From Candidatus Rifleibacteriota bacterium (GTDB lineage: Bacteria > Muiribacteriota > Ozemobacteria > Ozemobacterales > Ozemobacteraceae), in the NCBI GenBank assembly GCA_015233565.1, contig JADFXM010000001.1:1-64000 (forward strand): 64,000 bases of DNA, given 5' to 3'. This document shows, one piece after another, positions 58,001 to 64,000 of this stretch. The notes below the pieces were generated by a model, which ran no database searches, was not told the origin of the DNA, and worked only from the letters and a program-made list of their open reading frames with translations. Position 1 is the first letter of the stretch; each line of letters starts with the position of its first letter. The position numbers and the translations under genes were made by a program.

Positions 58001-60253
58001 TACGTTGCGAAGGTTACGATCCAATGTTGATTACATTTTCCGATTTATTGGACTGCCTCCTCAAGACTTCAAACATGCTACTACCGAGGATCTAATCAAA
58101 CCGGCAGGGAGGTTTCTTGATGCTCTTATGCGGGTGTCGGAGCTTGCAGACGCGATTGGGGTGGCCCCGGAACAAAAGCGTCTCTTTGATGCGTTACGTC
58201 AGAAGCGGGTCGGTGCATTTGCCATTCACTTTAGTGAGATTGACAAAGCCTTAGTGCGATACGATGCTCGGAAGAATAGTCTTTCTGCTATTGATACCCT
58301 CGAACCTTGGTTCAAGGAAGGCTGGCTTGCGGTGTGCCGAAGGCGCGTAATGAGTAACAAACCAACAGACGATATCATCGACCCGATTATCGAAAAACTT
58401 CCGACATTACCGCCTATCAGATGTTTAGGATTAAGTCACGAGAGCATTCGTCGGATGTTTGGGCAATGTTTGCGGCGCTTCGCGTATCTGACCAACATTT
58501 GAAGGTGATGAACCCAGGGGTGCTTGGGGAAGCAACGCGGCGGCTTATACGACGGGAAGCTTGCCTTGCCTGGAAGGCCAGAATGGAGCACAACAATCAA
58601 TTGCTGCTCAGTGAGCATGAGGAAATTCAGGAGCTAGTTCGGTCCCTGGCCCAAGCAGAGGGAGAACTTCGGCTACTGAACAGGCAAGCTATATCCTGCA
58701 ATATCGATCCGAGAAAGCTTCGAAACAGGGAATCGTGGAATGATATTACCCGATTCACCGGGCCGCGAGCGAGGCGATTGCGTGAATTCATTGACATGGG
58801 TTCCGAGATTGGGTTGATGGAATTGCGCCCAGTGTGGCTCATGGGGCCAGACGTCGTTAGTCGTATGCTTCCGCTGAAGAAAGCACTCTTTGATAGGGTT
58901 GTTTATGATGAAGCATCACAGATGCCGATTGAATTCGCTGTTCCGAGCCTGTTCAAAGGAAATGTCGTGGTTGTTAGTGGCGACGAAAAGCAGTTGCCGC
59001 CTATGTCATTCTTCTCAAGCCATGCGGCATTAGACGAAGATGATTCAACTGATTTCGATGGCGAAGCAGATGACCTGACCGATGATGAGCGTGCTTTAGC
59101 CACTGAGATCTAGAATCGGCGAGAGATAAAGGATTGTTCCAATCTTCTGGAACTTGCAAAGGCTGTCTTGCCGACAGTTGTTTTGAAAATACATTATCGC
59201 TCTGCGTTCCGTAAGCTCATTGCATTCTCTAACAACGCTTTTTACAAAGGGCAACTCAACGTGCCGGTACTCCATCCAACTTCAGAAATAGATCGGCAAC
59301 GTCCGCTTGAAGTTATTCAAGTCAATGGTCTTTATGAAGATCGGATGAATAAACCTGAAGCCGATACTGTAGTGAACTTACTGGCATCCATCTGGTGCTC
59401 ACAAGAGCGGCCGGTTCCATCAATTGGAGTGGTAACTTTTAATCGCAATCAAGCAGACCTTATCGAAGAATCGCTCGAACTGCGTGCCGAGGAGGATGAA
59501 ATCTTCAGATTGGCCTACATTAGGGAACGGCGGCGGTCTGAGTTTGGTGAAGACATGGGCTTTTTTGTAAAGAATGTAGAGAACGTCCAGGGGGATGAGC
59601 GAGATCAAATAATCTTTTCGACTACGTTTGGCCGGAACAAAAAGGGAACTTTCCGACGGAATTTCGGTGTTCTGGGGCAGAGTGGCGGGGAGCGACGGCT
59701 TAATGTCGCCATAACCCGAGCTCGCCAGAAGGTTACTTTGCTTACATCAATGCCTCTGGAGGAGATTTCAGATTTGGTTGGGAAGGTAGCAAAACCCCAG
59801 CAACCGAGAGACTTCCTTCAGTTGTATTTGGCGTATGCTATTGCATTGTCTGGGGGCCAACATGTCCGAAGTCAAGAGATCCTAAGCCAAGTTTTGGGAG
59901 AGCGCACTCAAACACTTGGCAATATTTCAATGGCAACCGACGGATTATTAAGGTCGGTCGCAAGTTTTATTGAAAGTATGGGTTTAACACCAACATCTTC
60001 AAATGATGGTAGCGCCTTTGCCCTCGATTTTGCAATTCGGCATGAGAGAAAGGGAACCTTTGGTATCGGTATTGAATGTGGTACACAGCGCCATCCTATT
60101 CTTGTGACAGCACGCGCGAGGGAAATATGGCCTCGCAGTGTAACGCAAAAAAATATTCCGACCATTCACCGCGTTTCCATTCGCGGGTGGTATCACAATC
60201 GAGAAGCAGAACAAAACCGGCTTCGACAGGCGATTGAAGAAGCATTAACTTAG
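55029..60253 (+). pseudogene. Superfamily 1 (AAA_11/AAA_12, UPF1-like) helicase with C-terminal REase-like (MTES_1575/Vsr-type) domain, broken by multiple frameshifts and a nonsense codon
   Basis: GPPGTGKSQTIVNMVAD (56.9 kb), DEASQMPIEFAVPSLF and GDEKQLPPMSFF (58.9 kb), VENVQGDERDQIIFSTTFG...GGERRLNVAITRARQKV (59.6 kb), C-terminal ALDFAIRHERKGTFGIGIECGTQRHP...ARAREIWPRSV. Open frames 55029-57125, 57070-57459, 57351-58502, 58421-59113, 59168-60253 join in homologous order. Confidence 0.8.
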
Positions 60254-60262
60254 GAGGCACCC

Positions 60263-60553
60263 ATGAGTGGACCCAAAGTAGTCAGAATTGTTACTCGCGA
60301 AGAAAAAATTGAGGAAAATAGTCGGAGCGCGATCAAATTGCCGCAAGGGCTACGGCGAGAATGTGAGGCAATTGCCAACGGGGGTGGTGGTGACGAAAAG
60401 CTTGGCAAAAGCATGAAGGCAGATAATGGGGAAATGGTGGTTGAAAAGATATTGCCTGTGGGGGCAGTCGAAGTTCTGTTTGTCGCTGAGGATGAGCTCA
60501 ACATGTCACGACGACCTGAGATCAAAGTTCAACCATTGAAACGATCGAGATAG
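60263..60553 (+). CDS. Small protein starting MSGPKVVRIVTREE, possibly a shortened remnant
   Basis: AGGAGG RBS 4 nt before ATG, immediately follows the helicase remnant. Confidence 0.6.
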   Translation: MSGPKVVRIVTREEKIEENSRSAIKLPQGLRRECEAIANGGGGDEKLGKSMKADNGEMVVEKILPVGAVEVLFVAEDELNMSRRPEIKVQPLKRSR

Positions 60554-60721
60554 TGGGCACTCGATATCCAATAAAATAAGCAAATAGAGACACCCCCCGC
60601 TGTCATGACTGTAAAACTGGCTATTTCTGACCACTTTTTCCCTTGTCGAGGTTACAAATCTATGCGGTTTTGTCCGACCAGGTTTACCGGTAGCTCTGCG
60701 CCACAAAAATCTGAAACGTTA

Positions 60722-60849
60722 GAGACTGTCAGAAAATCTCGATACATTTTATTCGGTACAAAGCGGCTCGCTGTTGATGCGAGAAGACAGGGCAAAAAAT
60801 TGAGTGGGTACACAAAAAAGTGAATTTTCAGGGATTTTTCGACAGTCTC
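60722..60849. mobile_element. MITE-like element with terminal inverted repeats and GTTA target-site duplication
   Basis: GAGACTGTC ... GACAGTCTC, GTTA on both sides (60718-60721 and 60850-60853); inner similarity continues (agAAAATC / GATTTTTc). Confidence 0.6.
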
Positions 60850-61242
60850 GTTAGGCATTCTTAGATCAGAAACAACAGAATGGAAATAACAAAAGTGCTC
60901 CAAAAGTTTGGTATTTCCCCACTTTGCAAAATATCCAGTCCGTAGTTTCCGATAGAAGGAATCTAACCTTCAGGGGAAAACTGCGCCTTTTTTAAAAGTT
61001 TTCAAAAAAATTATCACATTATGTTTTTAAAATCTTGCTTTTTTGCCGAAAGGACACAGACTTCGGTCTCTTCAGGATGACAAATCGGATAACAAAAAGA
61101 AAGAAAAAAATACCCTCGAAAAATCCCCTAAAAACCTCTCTGGAAGCACTCCGCGAAGCGGTTAGTTCAAAAGTTATTAAACAGATCGTTATCATGCAAG
61201 AATGTGAGGATAAACAACCAACAGGAATTTCTTTCGGATGCC

Positions 61243-61572
61243 TTAAGCCTGTAACAATCGTCTTTGTAAGAGAGTTTGCATATCCCTGCGACCATCGACA
61301 ATCAGGAATACATAGACCTTTTTTTCAATGACTTTATAGATGATTCGGTAGGGCTTGAAAAAAATTTCCCGGAATTCCCGAATTCCTAATTCCAAAAGCT
61401 CTTTCGGGAAACTTCCACGGTATGGAAATTCGCACAGGCTCCCAAATGCCTTTTCAATCTCCACTAGAACATGCTCTGCTCTTCCGGGACTATCATGCCG
61501 GAAGATGTATTCGTAAATCTCGTCAAGATCAATCACAGCGTCATCGGTCAACCAGACCTCAAACTGCATCAC
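61243..61572 (-). CDS. ParE/RelE-family toxin
   Basis: VWLTDDAVIDLDEIYEYIFRHDSPGRAEHVLVEIEKAFGSLCEFPYRGSFPKELLELGIREFREIFFKPYRIIYKVIEKKVYVFLIVDGRRD. Confidence 0.92.
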   Translation of the reverse strand: MMQFEVWLTDDAVIDLDEIYEYIFRHDSPGRAEHVLVEIEKAFGSLCEFPYRGSFPKELLELGIREFREIFFKPYRIIYKVIEKKVYVFLIVDGRRDMQTLLQRRLLQA

Positions 61573-61854
61573 CGAAACTCCCGTGCACCACGCATGCGTT
61601 TTAATGCCTCTGATGCGGAGACAACCTTTCCTTCCTCGACCTGCCGATTTCCAAGCGCCAAGATCTTTAAGAGAGCCATAGTTTCTTGAGTTTGTTCGTA
61701 ACTTTCAATATCCTGGATGATCACCTTTGCTTCCCCATTCTGAGTAATGATCAACGGTTCCCGCATCTTGCCCAGATTTCGGATAATTTCAGCGGCATGG
61801 GCTTTCAAAAAGCTAATCGGTTTAATTTGCCTGGCCAGGGTCATTGTTTTTCTC
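61569..61854 (-). CDS. Phd/YefM-family antitoxin
   Basis: MTLARQIKPISFLKAHAAEIIRNLGKMREPLIITQNGEAKVIIQDIESYEQTQ; 4-nt overlap with toxin; RBS AAGGAG before the 61854 start. Confidence 0.92.
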
Positions 61855-61922
61855 CTTTTCTTAGACATAACCAAATATAGGCCAAAAATAGGTCGCCTGT
61901 CAAGCCTATCCCCCAAAATTCC

Positions 61923-62038
61923 CACGGTAAATTTGTTCTTGAACGAACATCCGCTTAAATCGAGGAAATAGGATTATCTGAACTTGACGGAAAACCCAGC
62001 TTCTGAAAGGTAGAACTCATGAGAACGAATTTACCGTG
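61923..62038. mobile_element. MITE-like element with about 17-bp inverted repeats
   Basis: CACGGTAAATTTGTTCT / AGAACGAATTTACCGTG (16 of 17 paired); AAAATTCC direct repeats just outside (61915-61922 and 62041-62048). Confidence 0.5.
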
Positions 62039-62496
62039 CTAAAATTCCAGAACGATTATCCCCTTAGACCTTGCCGGAAATCCTCCCTTCGAGTTGCCCT
62101 TATCCACCCGCAGAAAGCATCTCCCAATCTCAAACTAACTTGTTATCCAACTTAACGCGAGGCTAACAAATTATTATATAGTTTTCGGAAACGCATCTTT
62201 CCAAGTCTGCCCAACTGTTCAACTCTATAGGACACAATACCCAATGATTTGATTTGGTCAGCTTCCGGAAGGTTTGTCCAGTTGCAAACTACAGAAGAAT
62301 TGCATCCGAACCAATAACCTTTCTTTGAAGATAGTTTAGATGGAAAATTCAAAATAGTTTTTTTTCGGAAAACTTGCTCGATTCAGGCTAATTGCACAAA
62401 CTTTTGTTGGTTTGTCCAGTCATCAAAAACATTTATTGCTTTTCATCGAATGTTGAGTTATTATAAGCCCACTTTTTTTGACAGGGAAAACTACCT

Positions 62497-63165
62497 ATGG
62501 AACTCACATTACATGAAGTTGTAAGGTTATTAAACGTTTCAGAAAAACAAATTCATCAGTGGGTGGATTCAGAGGAGATCCCGGTTTACAGAGTCCAGGA
62601 TCGCCTGATATTTAATAGAGATGAGGTCATTGATTGGGCCGCGGTTAAGCACCTTAACACAACTCTTGAAAAGCTTGAAGACAACATTTCTCCGGTAAAA
62701 CCCAAGCCAATTTTTGTTAATGCTCTGAGACGAGGCGGGGTATTACATGATGTAAAAGGAAATGATCGCCGGGAAGTGTTAAAAGAAATTTCCATCTTAC
62801 TTCCAATGCCTCCAGATTGTGATCGGGACTTGGTTTTTCAAATGTTTATTGCTCGGGAAATTGCAAATTCAACCGGAGTAGGTGATGGAATAGCTTTACC
62901 ACATGTTCAAAATCCGATGATATTGCATGTCCCCGAATCGCAAGTAACAATCGCTTTTTTAAAGAAACCTGTTGATTTTGATGCTCCGGACAAAAAACCT
63001 GTATTTTGTCTCTTTAACATTATTTCCACGTCTGTTAAGGAACACATCCAAATGCTTTCCCATATCGCAAATGTTCTTAGAAACAATGAATTCATGGCCA
63101 CTCTTCGTGAGAAAGGGCCGTTTGAAAAGATTGTCAGGATGGCCGAAATGGCCGAAATTTCTTGA
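62497..63165 (+). CDS. Excisionase/MerR-type HTH fused to PTS EIIA (PtsN-like) domain
   Basis: LTLHEVVRLLNVSEKQIHQWVDSEEIPVYRVQDRLIFNRDEVIDW HTH; FQMFIAREIANSTGVGDGIALPHVQNP EIIA active-site region with His. Confidence 0.9.
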   Translation: MELTLHEVVRLLNVSEKQIHQWVDSEEIPVYRVQDRLIFNRDEVIDWAAVKHLNTTLEKLEDNISPVKPKPIFVNALRRGGVLHDVKGNDRREVLKEISILLPMPPDCDRDLVFQMFIAREIANSTGVGDGIALPHVQNPMILHVPESQVTIAFLKKPVDFDAPDKKPVFCLFNIISTSVKEHIQMLSHIANVLRNNEFMATLREKGPFEKIVRMAEMAEIS

Positions 63166-63168
63166 AAA

Positions 63169-64000
63169 ATGACATTGAGCATATTTCAAATCTGCCTGAT
63201 ACTACCTATTATTGGCGGGTTGGGAAGCTTAATAACAGCTCCGCTACCTAAATTTTCCAAATGGTTTGGGGCGTCGTTATTGGTCTTGGGGTCAATTATA
63301 GGATTATTTCTTTGTATTCAAGCTTTTTTTACAGGAAACCAATTTCAGGAGAGCTTCTCGTTATCGGTTCCATTTGGCGACTTTAAAATTGGCTTGGATT
63401 CGCTTTCCACGTTTTTTCTTTTTCCAGTGTTCTTACTCGGCGGCTTGGGAACCATATATGGAACTAAATATATGGATGCCGACCATTCTGATACCAATAA
63501 GGCAACCAGTCATAACTCCCATCCAAAAGCTGATTTTTCAATAGCAAGTTTTTCTTTTTTAGTAGCTGGCATGGCACTAGTGCTAGTTTCTAGAAATGCT
63601 CTGCTTTTTTTGATAGCCTGGGAACTAATGACAGTAGCCTCTTTTTTTCTTGTTGTTCATGATGGCGAAAAACCTGAAAGCAGGGATGCAGGGTTTGTTT
63701 ATCTGGTTGCCGCCCACTTTGGAACGGCTTTTTTGATTTTTTTCTTTCTTTTTCTTGCCACAAAATCCGGCTCTTTGGATTTCGACTCCTTCACAAAAAT
63801 AGCGATTTCAGAGAAAGCCCGTAATCTGCTTTTTATTTTTGCCTTTATCGGGTTTGGAACAAAGGCTGGTTTAATTCCTTTTCATGTCTGGCTTCCTGAG
63901 GCCCACCCCGCAGCCCCCAGTCATGTTTCAGCTATTATGTCCGGAATAATGATAAAAACAGGAATTTATGGACTTATGAGAGCCATTTTCTTTTTGGGCC
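63169..64000 (+). CDS. HyfB/NuoL/MrpD-like proton-translocating membrane subunit (partial, runs off window)
   Basis: ATG at 63169, open to the window end: MTLSIFQICLILPIIGGLGSL...FLIAWELMTVASFFLV...FGTKAGLIPFHVWLPEAHPAAPSHVSAIMSGIMIKTGIYGLMR. Confidence 0.9.
   Translation, partial: MTLSIFQICLILPIIGGLGSLITAPLPKFSKWFGASLLVLGSIIGLFLCIQAFFTGNQFQESFSLSVPFGDFKIGLDSLSTFFLFPVFLLGGLGTIYGTKYMDADHSDTNKATSHNSHPKADFSIASFSFLVAGMALVLVSRNALLFLIAWELMTVASFFLVVHDGEKPESRDAGFVYLVAAHFGTAFLIFFFLFLATKSGSLDFDSFTKIAISEKARNLLFIFAFIGFGTKAGLIPFHVWLPEAHPAAPSHVSAIMSGIMIKTGIYGLMRAIFFLG

Noticed and set aside
52891-60253. Frameshifts as plain assembly error
   Set aside because: Not fully excluded, but lesions cluster only in this region while more than 50 kb of other genes, many with homopolymers, read through cleanly; an in-frame TAG is also not an indel
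61035-61331. 98-aa plus-strand ORF overlapping the toxin gene
   Set aside because: C-terminal third is antisense to the ParE-type toxin; no motif and no RBS

Overview
A 64 kb bacterial chromosomal segment. Most of it is ordinary housekeeping and envelope gene content: pyk, hflX, pdxJ, thyX, rpmE, nagA, a likely holA, an M18 aminopeptidase, tRNA-Thr(CGT), TPR and FN3 lipoproteins, and a seven-gene ABC-2/HlyD/TolC/YitT operon. More unusual content: (i) a two-component sigma-54 regulator next to a sigma-54-type promoter driving a small exported Ala/Pro-rich protein; (ii) a second sigma-54-type promoter in front of an exported (GGWGHDHD)n histidine-rich protein; (iii) a signal-peptide-bearing protein with a NadD-like nucleotidyltransferase domain and a C-terminal nucleoside-phosphorylase-like region; (iv) a Tat-exported [NiFe]-hydrogenase pair in large-then-small order whose large subunit stops right after DPCLACAVH, so it has no cleavable C-terminal extension; (v) a PheA-like protein with a degraded prephenate dehydratase motif. 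At 52.6-60.6 kb there is a decaying conflict/defence-type island: a ClpA/B-like AAA+ ATPase, a zinc ribbon joined to a kinase-like remnant, an SF1 helicase with a C-terminal REase-like domain, and a small MSGPKVVRIVTREE protein. It carries at least five frameshifts or stops, has MITE-like inverted-repeat elements on both sides, and is followed by a Phd/ParE-type toxin-antitoxin pair. The window ends in an HTH-PtsN fusion followed by a truncated HyfB/complex-I-like antiporter subunit missing from the supplied ORF track. All calls come from reading motifs by eye; no database search was run.
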